Below are positions 23,940 to 32,954 of a stretch of DNA of 64,000 bases, one piece after another. The notes beneath the pieces are model-generated. The model saw only the letters and a program-made list of their open reading frames with translations, had not been told where the DNA came from and made no database searches. The first letter of the stretch is position 1. Each line of letters starts with the position of its first letter. This stretch comes from JAUQQI01 sp042408785 (GTDB lineage: Bacteria; Chloroflexota; Dehalococcoidia; JAUQQI01): NCBI GenBank assembly GCA_042408785.1, contig JBHOQU010000032.1:54234-118233 (forward strand), written 5' to 3'. Made by a program: the position numbers and the translations under genes.

Positions 23940-25392
23940 GATCGTCCCCCCCGAGGCGGCGGGCGTAGGCCGTCCGGATTTCAAAGACCACCGGCAGGTC
24001 CGGCCGCCCAACCAGGTTCGGATACCAGGCCGGGAAGAACACCAGGTAGTCGGCGCCCCGCCGGCGCAGCTCGGCTACCAGCCGGTCCGGGTCCCGAACG
24101 GAGTGTATAAGTTCCGGGTTGAGAAGGCCGGCCGTGTCGATTAAGGTTCGGCCGCCGAAATAGCCCAGGGCCCCCACGTCGTGGGAGGCGATGACCGCCC
24201 CGGGTGGGATCTCCGTCCGGACCCAGCGGGCAACCCCCAGGTGCTCGTCGTTGATCCAGCGCACCTCGAGGCCGTAGTTTCGGGCCGCGGCCAGGTCAAA
24301 GAGGGCCATCGCAAAGAAGACAATCTGGGGAAACCAGCGGCGGACGATTTTCAGCCCAAGGCCGGCAAGGGCGTGCTCAACGCCCAGCAGGCCGCCCACC
24401 AGCAGGGGCGGCAGGGCCGGCTGAAGGTAGCGGCCGTGGTGGAAGGTGGCCGGAACCACCTGGGATAAAACGACCAGGAGGACCGGGGGCCAGAGGATTA
24501 GGGGCACGGTTTCGGGCCGGCGGCCGAAGCGGGCGGCCGCCACCAGAAAGCCGGGGCCGACCAGCAAAAGCGGCCCCCGGATAAGTTCCGTCAGGGCCGT
24601 CGGTAAGAAGAAGCCGAGGCTGGCAAGCCCCCGACCCCCGCCGTACCCCACGTACTTGGCCAAAAAGGTGCTGGGGAGCGGACTGCCGGTCACCTGCCAG
24701 TTCCAGAGGCCCACCGGCCCCACCAGCAGGGCCCAGACCAGGGCGGCCGCGGCCGCCCGGAGGGCCAGAGGTCCAGGGCCGTCCGCCCGGGCACCGTCGG
24801 CGGCAGCCCGGGCCAGGCCCACTAGGCCGGCCAGCAGCCCCAGCTCGGGCCGGAGCAGGGTGCCCACGGCGGCCGCGGCCCCGAAGAAGGCCCAGCCCCG
24901 CAGGTTCTGGGGTCCGGAGAGGCCCCAGGTGAGGAGCACCAGCACCACCCAGACGGCGGCCGCCGTCTCCATTCCCGAAAGCCCGGACCAGAGGATGTGC
25001 GCCTCCCCGGCCACCAGCAGCCCCGCCCGGCCGGCCCAGGCCGAGTTGGGGGCCAGCCGGCGGGCCAGTCGGGCCGCCTGATAGCCGGCCAACCCCACGA
25101 AGGCCAGCCCCCATCCCAGGGCCCACCCGACCGGGTCGACCCCGAGCAGGTGGCCCACGGCCATCAGCCAGGTCCAGAGGGGGGCGGTGGAGGCGGCCAC
25201 CGGCCGCCCCTCGGCGTAGTACATTCCCCCCAGGGCGAAAAAGTTCCGGGCGATGGTCTGGTGGATCCAGGGGTCGTCCAGGGGAAAACCGTAGCCGGTG
25301 CCGGCGTAAATCCGGACGCTCAGCAGACAGATCAGGCCGAGGCCGGCGGCAAGCCCGAAGGGGGCAAGCTCCGCCCAGAGTCGACCGGTCAC
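23902..25392 (-). CDS. Polytopic GT-C-type glycosyltransferase
   Basis: This protein of about 496 residues has around ten transmembrane helices and a C-terminal extracytoplasmic domain (from about residue 375). The first external loop carries GFPLDDPWIHQ, the Asp-Asp motif of GT-C enzymes that take sugar from polyprenyl-phosphate donors. The C-terminal domain contains HDVGALGYFGGR and ADYLVFFPAWYP, seen in large Chloroflexota and actinobacterial membrane glycosyltransferases. The GTG start overlaps the upstream stop as GTGA. An ATG at 25413 is an alternative. It is the last gene of the surface-glycan operon. The acceptor is unknown. Confidence 0.8.
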   Translation of the reverse strand: MTGRLWAELAPFGLAAGLGLICLLSVRIYAGTGYGFPLDDPWIHQTIARNFFALGGMYYAEGRPVAASTAPLWTWLMAVGHLLGVDPVGWALGWGLAFVGLAGYQAARLARRLAPNSAWAGRAGLLVAGEAHILWSGLSGMETAAAVWVVLVLLTWGLSGPQNLRGWAFFGAAAAVGTLLRPELGLLAGLVGLARAAADGARADGPGPLALRAAAAALVWALLVGPVGLWNWQVTGSPLPSTFLAKYVGYGGGRGLASLGFFLPTALTELIRGPLLLVGPGFLVAAARFGRRPETVPLILWPPVLLVVLSQVVPATFHHGRYLQPALPPLLVGGLLGVEHALAGLGLKIVRRWFPQIVFFAMALFDLAAARNYGLEVRWINDEHLGVARWVRTEIPPGAVIASHDVGALGYFGGRTLIDTAGLLNPELIHSVRDPDRLVAELRRRGADYLVFFPAWYPNLVGRPDLPVVFEIRTAYARRLGGDDLIVVALSPPDTP

Positions 25393-26618
25393 CGGACCTT
25401 CTTCAGCGGCCATAAGGCCTGACGGTGGACTTCGGCCAGCGCCGCCCCGGCCACCAGCGCCGGGTAGACGGCCCAGACCCACCAGCCGTCAGCTCGGAGG
25501 CCGATGACCAGGACGGCCGGGAACCAGACGAGCCCGAGCCAGAGGATAAGGCCGGGGGCCGATCCGGCCCAGCCGCTCAGGAGCCAGCCGAGGGGAATCA
25601 GGAGGGCGACCAGGTCGAAAATCCCCACGTGGGGGGTGAGGAGCAGGTTCAGCAGGAGCGCCCCGACCAGGCCGGCCCAGGGGAAGTCGTCGGACCGGAT
25701 GATTTCGCCGGCCGACCGAACCAGAAGCCACCCCGCCCCCAATAGGCCCAGGACGGCCGGGAAGGTAAAGGCGTAGGCCGGCTTCCAGGTTACGAAGCTC
25801 GGGCCGACGTTAACCTCGTACCGGGCAATGGCCGCAAGAAAATCGCCCACCCACCACCCGGCCGGCAGGGAGGTCAGCAGGGTAAGTCCGGTCAGGCAGG
25901 TCCCAAGCCCGGCCGCAACCCCGAACCGCCGGCGGGCCGCGGCCCAGCCGAGGACGAACAATACAGTCAGAAACGAAACCGAGGGCTTCACGGCTGCCAG
26001 GGCCAGGACGGCCCCGGCCGGCACATCCCGGCCGGCGCGTAACAGGCCCCAGGCGAGAGCCCCCAGGCCGACGACCGCCAGGCCGTACTGGCCCACGACT
26101 ACACTGAGGACGGCCGGCCAGAAAAGGGCCAGGCTGAAAAAGACTACCCCGAGGCTAAGGGGCGGCGGCCGGGGCCAGGCCGCCCAGGCGACCGTAAGGC
26201 TCAGGGCCAGCAGAAGGGCAAGGTTGACGCCGCCCCAGACCCGGACGGCCGCCTCCAGGGGGAGGGGCAGCAGGGGCCCGACCAGGGCCACGATATATGC
26301 CGGGTAGTAAAAGCCGAACTGGGGCTCTTCCGGCAGCCGGGATCGGCCGTAGACCGTCTGGTGGATTTCGGCCTCAACCTCGGGACCGTAGGGGTTCTGG
26401 CCCCGCAGGAGGGCCCGTCCCCCAACCCACCGGGGATAGAGGTCCACCCCGAAAGGCCAGAAGATTACCCGCCCGGTCCCCACGTCGACCCGAGTGGCCC
26501 GCTCGGGCAGACTATCCCCCAGCTGCCAGGCTGCCGGCAGGCCTGCCCCCAGGGCCACCAGGAAGCCCAGCAGGGGCATAAGCCAGACCCGGTCCGATAA
26601 GGTTCGGAACCCGGCCAC
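25389..26618 (-). CDS. GT87-like polyprenol-phosphate mannosyltransferase family membrane protein
   Basis: This 409-residue protein with about ten membrane helices resembles the DUF2029/GT87 family, whose characterised members are polyprenol-phosphate-mannose-dependent mannosyltransferases. The family pattern is visible as VDLYPRWVGGRALLRGQNPY and FGFYYPAYI near residues 45-90. The open frame runs to 26981 over the preceding gene, so I chose the GTG at 26618, which follows GGGAG and precedes a basic stretch and the first helix. The overlap with the next gene is GTGA. Confidence 0.75.
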   Translation of the reverse strand: MAGFRTLSDRVWLMPLLGFLVALGAGLPAAWQLGDSLPERATRVDVGTGRVIFWPFGVDLYPRWVGGRALLRGQNPYGPEVEAEIHQTVYGRSRLPEEPQFGFYYPAYIVALVGPLLPLPLEAAVRVWGGVNLALLLALSLTVAWAAWPRPPPLSLGVVFFSLALFWPAVLSVVVGQYGLAVVGLGALAWGLLRAGRDVPAGAVLALAAVKPSVSFLTVLFVLGWAAARRRFGVAAGLGTCLTGLTLLTSLPAGWWVGDFLAAIARYEVNVGPSFVTWKPAYAFTFPAVLGLLGAGWLLVRSAGEIIRSDDFPWAGLVGALLLNLLLTPHVGIFDLVALLIPLGWLLSGWAGSAPGLILWLGLVWFPAVLVIGLRADGWWVWAVYPALVAGAALAEVHRQALWPLKKVR

Positions 26619-26671
26619 CGGCTCGGCAGTCTCCCGGCCGGGGACGTCAGACGGCCTGCGCCTCCGAATGC

Positions 26672-28204
26672 CTACTCCTCCACCCGAAAGATCTTTATCT
26701 TGCCCACCTGTCCGGCAAGCCGGAACCGCGGGCTGGCCTGCGGGTCCTGCCAGAGGGGAAGCCAGGGCTCGGGGAAGGCCGGCTCCAGGATAAGGTATTT
26801 TGCCCCGTAGCGGCGGCAGACCTCCCAGGTGGTCTCCAGGTCGTTGTTGGCCACCACCACGGCCGGGATGCCGCTCGAGTAATAATAGGCGGGCGGGTCC
26901 ACAATCATCACCGGGTCGGCAACCCCCTGCTGGCGGAACCAGGCGGCCACCGCCTCGTAGGCCCAGAACCGGAGGTCCCACTCGCCGGCGGCCCGGATGC
27001 CGAGGCCCACGCTGGCCGCCACGAAGCCGCCGACAAAGATCAGCCCGACGTTCCGGACGGCCCGCTCCGGCTCCCAGCGGGGCCGGTGCCGGGCGACCCA
27101 GCGGATGGCCTCCTCGAGGCCCCGGGCGGCGGCCACCCCGAAGAAGGGCAGCCCCACCACCCCGCTGTGAAACAGCGTGCCCCGGGATGACGGGAACGTA
27201 AAGACCAGGGTGAGCACGACGAAGAGGGCGGCCACATAGGCCCAGGCCAGGAGAAAAGCGGGGTCTCGGCGCAGCCGCCAGATGCCGAGGAGGCCGAACG
27301 GCAGCAACAGGATTAAAGAAACACTCAGAAAGAAATTGAGGTTCTTAAAGGCCGCATTAATTTTAGAATTTACAATCGAATCAAAGCCCCAGGCCAGATA
27401 ATAGTTGGGCCCGAGCTCGAGACCGTAGCTGAAAACCTCGTTGTAGTCCCGCAGCCAGGCAACCTTTAACCCGCCGCCCGGCAGGGGCGTTCCGAAAGTC
27501 AGCAGGTTTCGGGCCCACCAGGGCCCGGCCGCCAGGCAGAAGCCCAGCACCGCCAGGGCCGCCAGCCCCAGCCGCCGGCTCAGGGCGGCCTTGAACCCCG
27601 GCCGTAGGACCCAGCCGGCGACCACGGCCAGCAGGAGAGGCCCGTCGGGCCGGGTCAGGTAGCCGAGGCCGCTCAAAACCCCGGCCCCGACCGCCCCCCA
27701 GCCCCCCGACAGCGGCAGGTTCCGGGCCAGGTAAAGGGCCAGCGCCCCGGCCAGGCCGAACAGGGCGAAGTTGTCGGTTCCGTGCCAGTAGATAAAGTAG
27801 CTTCCGCCGGCCCCGGTGATTGCCGCCGCCCAGAGGCGTGGCCACGCCGCCGGTGCCGGCCAGACCCGTCCGGCCAGGTGGTAGGCAAACACCGGCAGGG
27901 CGGCCGAGGCCGCCAGGCTGGGCAGCTGGGCCGCCCGGAAGGACTCCCCCAGGAGGCCGAAGGCCCCGGCGATGAGGATTGAGGTAAGGGGCATCCAGTA
28001 GTCGTTGCTCGGGTGGGTTATGGTCGGGGGCGGATTCAGCCAGTTCCAGATAATGTCTTCAACGAAGCCCCGGCCTAAGTAAAGGTTGCGGCCGACGTGA
28101 TAGTAGTAAAACGCGTCCATGTAGCCCGGTTGGGAGACCAGCCGGGCCCCAAGGAGCCGCAGTCCCAGGAAAACCGCAAAAATAAGCAGGTAAGGCCGGC
28201 TCAC
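26672..28204 (-). CDS. Polytopic GT-C/STT3-like glycosyltransferase
   Basis: This protein of about 510 residues has some eleven transmembrane helices. GYMDAFYYYHVGRNL at residues 27-41 places the GT-C acidic residue (D30) in the first external loop, as in PMT/STT3-like enzymes. The next loop contains PSNDYWMPLT. A soluble C-terminal domain with YYSSGIPAVVV and AKYLILEP ends the protein. The GTG start overlaps the stop of the preceding gene as GTGA. It transfers a lipid-linked sugar to an unknown acceptor on the outer face of the membrane (family-based inference). Confidence 0.8.
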   Translation of the reverse strand: MSRPYLLIFAVFLGLRLLGARLVSQPGYMDAFYYYHVGRNLYLGRGFVEDIIWNWLNPPPTITHPSNDYWMPLTSILIAGAFGLLGESFRAAQLPSLAASAALPVFAYHLAGRVWPAPAAWPRLWAAAITGAGGSYFIYWHGTDNFALFGLAGALALYLARNLPLSGGWGAVGAGVLSGLGYLTRPDGPLLLAVVAGWVLRPGFKAALSRRLGLAALAVLGFCLAAGPWWARNLLTFGTPLPGGGLKVAWLRDYNEVFSYGLELGPNYYLAWGFDSIVNSKINAAFKNLNFFLSVSLILLLPFGLLGIWRLRRDPAFLLAWAYVAALFVVLTLVFTFPSSRGTLFHSGVVGLPFFGVAAARGLEEAIRWVARHRPRWEPERAVRNVGLIFVGGFVAASVGLGIRAAGEWDLRFWAYEAVAAWFRQQGVADPVMIVDPPAYYYSSGIPAVVVANNDLETTWEVCRRYGAKYLILEPAFPEPWLPLWQDPQASPRFRLAGQVGKIKIFRVEE

Positions 28205-30120
28205 CGCAGCCGGTAAAGGCCGTACTCGGGCCGGTCTGGGGTGCCGCCCCACTCCCCCAGTACGGGCAGGCCCTTCAGCTCGGCCCGGATGCGGGCCGCC
28301 TCCTCCGGAGACGGGCTTCCCCAGACTCGAACCGCGTACTCAAAGCCCCGCCAGCTCACCAGGACCGTCCGGTAGCCCGAGGCGGCCCAGGCGGCCACCG
28401 GGTCCGGGCCCGAGGTTCGCCACCGGTCCAGCAGGTCATCGGGCCGGCAGCCGGGCAGGCAGAAATAGGCCCGCGGCTCCCAGAGCAGGAGGGCCGGTGC
28501 CGCCTCGGGGGCGGAGGCCGCCAAAACGGCCCGGTAGTAGCTTCCCAGGGCGCGGTCATAAAAGTCGGCCGCAGAGCTTAGTCCCAGGCCGCCGGCCGGC
28601 AGGGGGCCGCTCAGAACCCCGCCCCAGAGGCTTATCAGGTTAACGGCCGCCACGACCGCCACCGCTCCCTGGAGGAAAAACCGGAACTCCGAAATCCCGA
28701 TGGCCCGGGCCCACAGGACGGCGGCCACCGGCAGCAGCGGCAGAAGAAAGCGCCCCTGCATCAGGTTGGCCGAAAAGAGCCCGAGGCCGACCCAGTAGGC
28801 AAAACCGCCGGCGACGAAACGGCCCAGGGCCCGCGCCCCGTCGGGCCCGGCCTGGTGCCGGGCGAGGATTGCCGGAAAGGTCGCCAGCCACACCGGTCCC
28901 AGGGTGAAATCGTAGCTTAGGGTGCCTGCCGTGGCAAGGGCCGAAAGTTCTAAAGGGGACGCGGCCAGCCGCAGCAGGCGGGGCAGGTCCGGCCCGCCAC
29001 CCCACCAGGCCGCCCGCTCCGGACTCCAGCCGACGCCCCCCAAAACAAACGGGTAAACCGGGTTGCCCGTTCGCACCCAGGTGTCCAGGTACCAGGGGAA
29101 AGCCGCCAGCCCGGCGATGGGGAGCGCCCGGGGGCCGGCCGGCAGGTAAAGGAGGGCCAGAACCAGCACGAAGCCGACGGCCGTAAGCTTGGTGGCCAGG
29201 GCCGCTCCCAGCCAGAGGCCGAAGCCGGTCCGGTCCCCCGCCACGAGGGCTGCAGCGGCCAGCAGGAGCCAGAGGCCCAGCCAGTAGTCGGTGTAGGCCC
29301 AGGGCACAAGCTCCAAGGCCGAAGGCACCGCCGCCAGCAGGCCGAAAACAAGGGCCACCGGTGCCCCCACCTTGGCGGCCAATCGGCCGGCCGCCCAGCA
29401 GACCAGGCCGGCCACGGCGAGGGCGAGCACCCTGGGGGCCCGTTCCCCGCCCAGGGCCATGGCCCAGCCGTAGACGGTCTCGGCCAGCTTTGGGAAATAA
29501 AAATGGGGCGCGCCGGGCAGGTCCGGATACCGGCCGGTTTCCAGCATCACCCTGGGTACCGTCAGGTGGTAGACAAGGGCGTCCCACTCGAAGGGCGGCG
29601 CCGCGGCGACGGCCCCCAAAGGCACCCCGAAGGCCAGGCCGGCGGCTATCAACCCTAATCCGGGTCGAATCTCCGGCCGGCCGGGCTTTAAAAGCCTTTG
29701 CCGGCCGGCCAGAAGTCCCACCAGCCCGATCAGCCCGAGAGCGGCCGCACCGAGTCGCAGGTTTTCGGCCCGGGCCAGGCCGACCGAGGCCAGCCCGAGG
29801 CCCAGACCGCCCAGGATGATGAACCCGGCCCCCGCCCACTCGGGAACCGACCACCGGTCCCGCCGCAGAAGGACGCCGGCCAGGCGCCCGAGCAGAACTG
29901 CCAGGACCAGGGTGGCGGCCGCCCCCGCCCACCCGGCCGCCACCGCCGGCGCGTCGGACCAGGTCGAACCGGCCGCCGCGAGGTTGGCGGCCACCCCGGC
30001 GGGAAAGTCGGCGGGAAGGGGCTTGTGAACGGCAAAGTAGGGCACGTAAACGGCGGCGGCCCAGAGGGCGAGCAGGCCGAGCCGGACGGCCCGGTCGGGG
30101 CTGTTGGGTGCGGGTTTAAT
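28201..30120 (-). CDS. Polytopic GT39/GT-C-like glycosyltransferase
   Basis: This protein of about 640 residues has roughly twelve membrane helices and a C-terminal extracytoplasmic domain from about residue 540 (AYFCLPGCRPDDLLDRW). The external-loop motif is FEWDALVYHL followed by PHFYFPKLAETVYG, typical of GT39-related proteins. The start is uncertain. The frame is open through the end of the kinase gene, and the first hydrophobic helix needs a start upstream of the first standard codon (GTG 30045). An ATT at 30120 overlaps the kinase stop as ATTAA, and an ATG at 30195 would overlap that gene by 80 bases. Confidence 0.75.
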   Translation of the reverse strand: MKPAPNSPDRAVRLGLLALWAAAVYVPYFAVHKPLPADFPAGVAANLAAAGSTWSDAPAVAAGWAGAAATLVLAVLLGRLAGVLLRRDRWSVPEWAGAGFIILGGLGLGLASVGLARAENLRLGAAALGLIGLVGLLAGRQRLLKPGRPEIRPGLGLIAAGLAFGVPLGAVAAAPPFEWDALVYHLTVPRVMLETGRYPDLPGAPHFYFPKLAETVYGWAMALGGERAPRVLALAVAGLVCWAAGRLAAKVGAPVALVFGLLAAVPSALELVPWAYTDYWLGLWLLLAAAALVAGDRTGFGLWLGAALATKLTAVGFVLVLALLYLPAGPRALPIAGLAAFPWYLDTWVRTGNPVYPFVLGGVGWSPERAAWWGGGPDLPRLLRLAASPLELSALATAGTLSYDFTLGPVWLATFPAILARHQAGPDGARALGRFVAGGFAYWVGLGLFSANLMQGRFLLPLLPVAAVLWARAIGISEFRFFLQGAVAVVAAVNLISLWGGVLSGPLPAGGLGLSSAADFYDRALGSYYRAVLAASAPEAAPALLLWEPRAYFCLPGCRPDDLLDRWRTSGPDPVAAWAASGYRTVLVSWRGFEYAVRVWGSPSPEEAARIRAELKGLPVLGEWGGTPDRPEYGLYRLR

Positions 30121-31471
30121 CGCCTTCGCCGTAGTAGGCCTGGAGGGCGCGGTCGAGTTTAACGCCCGTAAGCACCGTGCCCAGGATGCGGGCATTGACT
30201 TTCTCCAGGGCGGCCTTGGCCCGGCGGGCAAACTCCCGCCGGGTCTTCCCCGCCTGGAGGACCAGCAGCACCCCGTCGACCCGGCTGGCTAAAAGGAGGG
30301 CGTCGGTGACGGCCAGAACGGGCGGTGAATCGTAAAGGACATAATCGGCCGTCTCGGCCAGCCTGGCCATCACCTCGGCCATCCGGCGGGAAGCCAGAAG
30401 CTCGGCGGGGTTGGGGGGAAGGGGGCCGCTGGGCAGGAGCCAGAGGTTCTCAACGCCCGTCTCGAAAAGGGGCGGCTCCTGGTCGGGCTCGCCAACGACC
30501 AAGCTGGTAAGTCCCACCTGATTTTTAAGGGCGAAAAGCTTGTGGAGGCCGGGCCGGCGCAGGTCAGCATCCACCATAATAACCCGGCTCCCGGCCTGGG
30601 CGAAGGCGATGGCCAGGTTGGCCAGGGTGGTCGTCTTGCCTTCCTCCGGGCCCGTCGACGTAACCAGGATGGTCCGGACCGGCCGGTCCGGGCTGGCAAA
30701 CTGGATGCTGGTGCGCAGCTGGCGGAAGGCCTCGGCCACCGGCGAGCGGGGGTCAAGCTTGGTGATCAGGGCTTTTTCCATCTCCACGGAATACCCTCCG
30801 GAAATGCGGCCGGCCGGGACGGGGAGCCTGGGAACGACCCCGAGGACCGCCTGACCCAGCAACCTTTCGGACTCCTCGGCCGACTTGACGGTGTCGTCCA
30901 GAAACTCCAGAAGAAACGCCGCCAGTACCCCGATTACCAGCCCCAGCACCGCCCCCGCCAGGACGTTGGACCGGGTCCGGGGCCAGGCCAGCACCGGGGG
31001 CGACGGGTCGTCGTAGCGCTCCACGTCGACCCGGTCCCGCTTGTCCACATCCTTCATCCGGAGCTGTTGCTGCTCCCGGAAGGCCTCGGCCAGGGCCAGG
31101 ACGATCCGCCGGGCCATCTCCGGGTTCGGGTCATCGGCCTCGACCAGAATCGCCTGGGCGTCGGCGGCCTCGCTCACCCGGACCCTTCGGCGAAACTCCT
31201 CCGGCGAAAGGTCGAGCTGGAGCTGGCTGTTTACCCGCTTGATGATGGCGTCGGTGGTCAGGAGCTGGCTGTACTGGCGGATGGTCTCCCGAACCACCAG
31301 GGTGACGCCGTAGTCCGGCCGCCACGGGATGACGAAGAGCCTGATGGAGGACCGGTAGAAGGGCTGTTGAAGCTTGCTGTAAACGTAGGCAGAACCGGCG
31401 GCCAGCACCACCAGGGCCGCAATCAACCACCACCTTCGGCCCAGGACCCGCCAGTAATCTTTCAGCCCCAT
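30116..31471 (-). CDS. Fused chain-length regulator / BY-type tyrosine kinase (Wzz-Wzc/CpsD-like)
   Basis: This 451-residue inner-membrane protein has a Wzz domain between two helices (residues about 17-35 and 170-190) and a cytoplasmic BY-kinase. The Walker A is TGPEEGKTTT near residue 277, Walker A' is IMVDADLRRPG and Walker B is YVLYDSPP. The tail has only two adjacent Tyr (AYYGEGD) instead of a long Tyr cluster, so autophosphorylation would be limited. Such proteins govern export and length of surface polysaccharides. The ATG at 31471 lies 4-5 bases from the predicted transcript start, so the mRNA should be leaderless. It is the first gene of the five-gene glycan operon. Confidence 0.9.
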   Translation of the reverse strand: MGLKDYWRVLGRRWWLIAALVVLAAGSAYVYSKLQQPFYRSSIRLFVIPWRPDYGVTLVVRETIRQYSQLLTTDAIIKRVNSQLQLDLSPEEFRRRVRVSEAADAQAILVEADDPNPEMARRIVLALAEAFREQQQLRMKDVDKRDRVDVERYDDPSPPVLAWPRTRSNVLAGAVLGLVIGVLAAFLLEFLDDTVKSAEESERLLGQAVLGVVPRLPVPAGRISGGYSVEMEKALITKLDPRSPVAEAFRQLRTSIQFASPDRPVRTILVTSTGPEEGKTTTLANLAIAFAQAGSRVIMVDADLRRPGLHKLFALKNQVGLTSLVVGEPDQEPPLFETGVENLWLLPSGPLPPNPAELLASRRMAEVMARLAETADYVLYDSPPVLAVTDALLLASRVDGVLLVLQAGKTRREFARRAKAALEKVNARILGTVLTGVKLDRALQAYYGEGD

Positions 31472-31481
31472 CAACGGCCAT

Positions 31482-31510
31482 TTTATAACTCATTCACCCG
31501 GCCTTGTCAA
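31482..31510 (-). promoter_or_regulatory. Promoter of the surface-glycan operon, TTGACA-N17-TATAAA
   Basis: On the minus strand TTGACA (31510-31505) is followed after exactly 17 bases by TATAAA (31487-31482). The start site should be about 31475, with the ATG at 31471. No ribosome site fits in between. Confidence 0.82.
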
Positions 31511-31532
31511 CGGCCGACCGTGACGTTAGACT
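31504..31532 (+). promoter_or_regulatory. Promoter of murT-gatD, TTGTCA-N17-TAGACT
   Basis: TTGTCA (31504-31509) and TAGACT (31527-31532) are 17 bases apart. The -35 shares five base pairs with the -35 of the divergent glycan operon. The predicted start (about 31539) is only 2-4 bases before the murT ATG at 31542. Confidence 0.65.
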
Positions 31533-31541
31533 TTTGGGGAT

Positions 31542-32954
31542 ATGGGCCTTAACAGGATCCCGGTTATCGGCGCGGCCAAGGCCCTGCGGAACACGGCCCG
31601 GCTCCTGCGCCTGGGCGGGGGTACGGCCCTTCCCGGCCTGGTTGTGGAGGCCGTCGCCCCCAACTACCTGGACGAGTGGACCCAGCAGCTCACCGGCGGG
31701 ATCATCCTCGTAAGCGGCACCAACGGCAAGACCACCACCGTTCGGATGACGGCCGAGATTCTGCTGCGGGCTGGCTACGAGCCGGTCTCCAACCGGGCCG
31801 GGTCGAACCTGCTCCGGGGCATCCTGAGCGCCCTGGTGGAGCGCTCCGACTGGCAGGGCCGCCTTGTGCTGGGGGGGCGCGGGGTGGGCCTTTTCGAGGT
31901 GGATGAGGGCACCCTCCCCCAGATGCTGGGCCGGCTCCGGCCCCACGTGGTGGTTTTGACCAACCTTTTCCGGGACCAGCTCGACCGCTACGGGGAGGTC
32001 GAGGCCCTGGCCCGGGCCTGGCGGCGGGTGCTGGCGGAAACGCCGCCGGAGGTCCTAATCGCAAACGCCGACGACCCGAACCTGGCCGCCCTGGCCGAGG
32101 AGTTTCCCAAAGATGTGGTCCTTTTCGGCCTGGAAAGTTCCCCCTTTGCCCGGGACCAGCTTCCCCACGCCGCCGACGCCCGCTTCTGCCCCCGGTGTAA
32201 CGGCCCACTTAAATACGAGGTGGTCTATTACAGCCACCTGGGCAAATACCGGTGTCCCGACTGCGGCTGGGAAAGGCCAGTGCCCGACATCGTCGGGGAA
32301 ATCGTCCGAACCCAGGGGGTCGAAAGCCTCGGACTCTTGGTCCAATTTGGGGGCGAGCCCTTCGAGGTTGACCTGCCGGTCGGGGGCACGTATAATGCCT
32401 ACAACGCCCTGGCCGCCACGGCCGTGGCCTACGCCTACCGGGTTCCGGCCAGGCTGGTCCGGCAGGGGCTGGGGGCGTTCCAGCCGGCCTTCGGCCGCCA
32501 GCAGGTGGTGGTCTTTAACCGCCGCCGGCTTGTAACAATCCTGGTTAAAAACCCGGCCGGCTTTAACGAGGCCATAAACCTGATCCTTTCGGACGGCCGG
32601 GACGAGCCTAAAAACTTGTTAATCATCCTCAACGACCGGGTAAACGACGGGAGGGATATCTCCTGGGTCTGGGACGTGGATTTCGACCTGCTCCGGGGGC
32701 GGGTGGGCCTGGTGGTTGCTTCGGGCCTTCGGGCTGCCGAGATGGCCCTCCGGCTTAAATACGCCGAAGTTGCCGGCACCGCCGACTCTCCCGAGCCCAT
32801 CGTCGAACCCGACATCCGCCGGGCCCTGGACATCGCCGTTGAGAAGACCCGGCCCGGCTCGACCCTTTACATCTTGCCGACTTATACGGCCCTGCTCGAC
32901 CTGCAGCGAATTCTGGCCCGCCGCGGGCTTACCCGGCCTTACTGGGAGGCCTGA
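31542..32954 (+). CDS. murT: Lipid II isoglutaminyl synthase, glutamate ligase subunit
   Basis: This 470-residue Mur-ligase-like protein works with GatD to amidate the D-Glu of lipid II to D-isoglutamine. The ATP loop is SGTNGKTTT near residue 60. The MurT-specific four-Cys zinc ribbon is CPRC (about 215-218) and CPDC (about 238-241), and a DUF1727 C-terminal domain follows. The ATG lies at the predicted transcript start, so translation is probably leaderless. The stop overlaps the gatD start as TGATG. Confidence 0.96.
   Translation: MGLNRIPVIGAAKALRNTARLLRLGGGTALPGLVVEAVAPNYLDEWTQQLTGGIILVSGTNGKTTTVRMTAEILLRAGYEPVSNRAGSNLLRGILSALVERSDWQGRLVLGGRGVGLFEVDEGTLPQMLGRLRPHVVVLTNLFRDQLDRYGEVEALARAWRRVLAETPPEVLIANADDPNLAALAEEFPKDVVLFGLESSPFARDQLPHAADARFCPRCNGPLKYEVVYYSHLGKYRCPDCGWERPVPDIVGEIVRTQGVESLGLLVQFGGEPFEVDLPVGGTYNAYNALAATAVAYAYRVPARLVRQGLGAFQPAFGRQQVVVFNRRRLVTILVKNPAGFNEAINLILSDGRDEPKNLLIILNDRVNDGRDISWVWDVDFDLLRGRVGLVVASGLRAAEMALRLKYAEVAGTADSPEPIVEPDIRRALDIAVEKTRPGSTLYILPTYTALLDLQRILARRGLTRPYWEA

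Noticed and set aside
24377..25126. Long minus-strand open frame inside the glycosyltransferase region
   Set aside because: It is a Gly/Arg/Pro-rich frame-shifted shadow of the real membrane protein, caused by high third-position GC. The same holds for 28640-29932.
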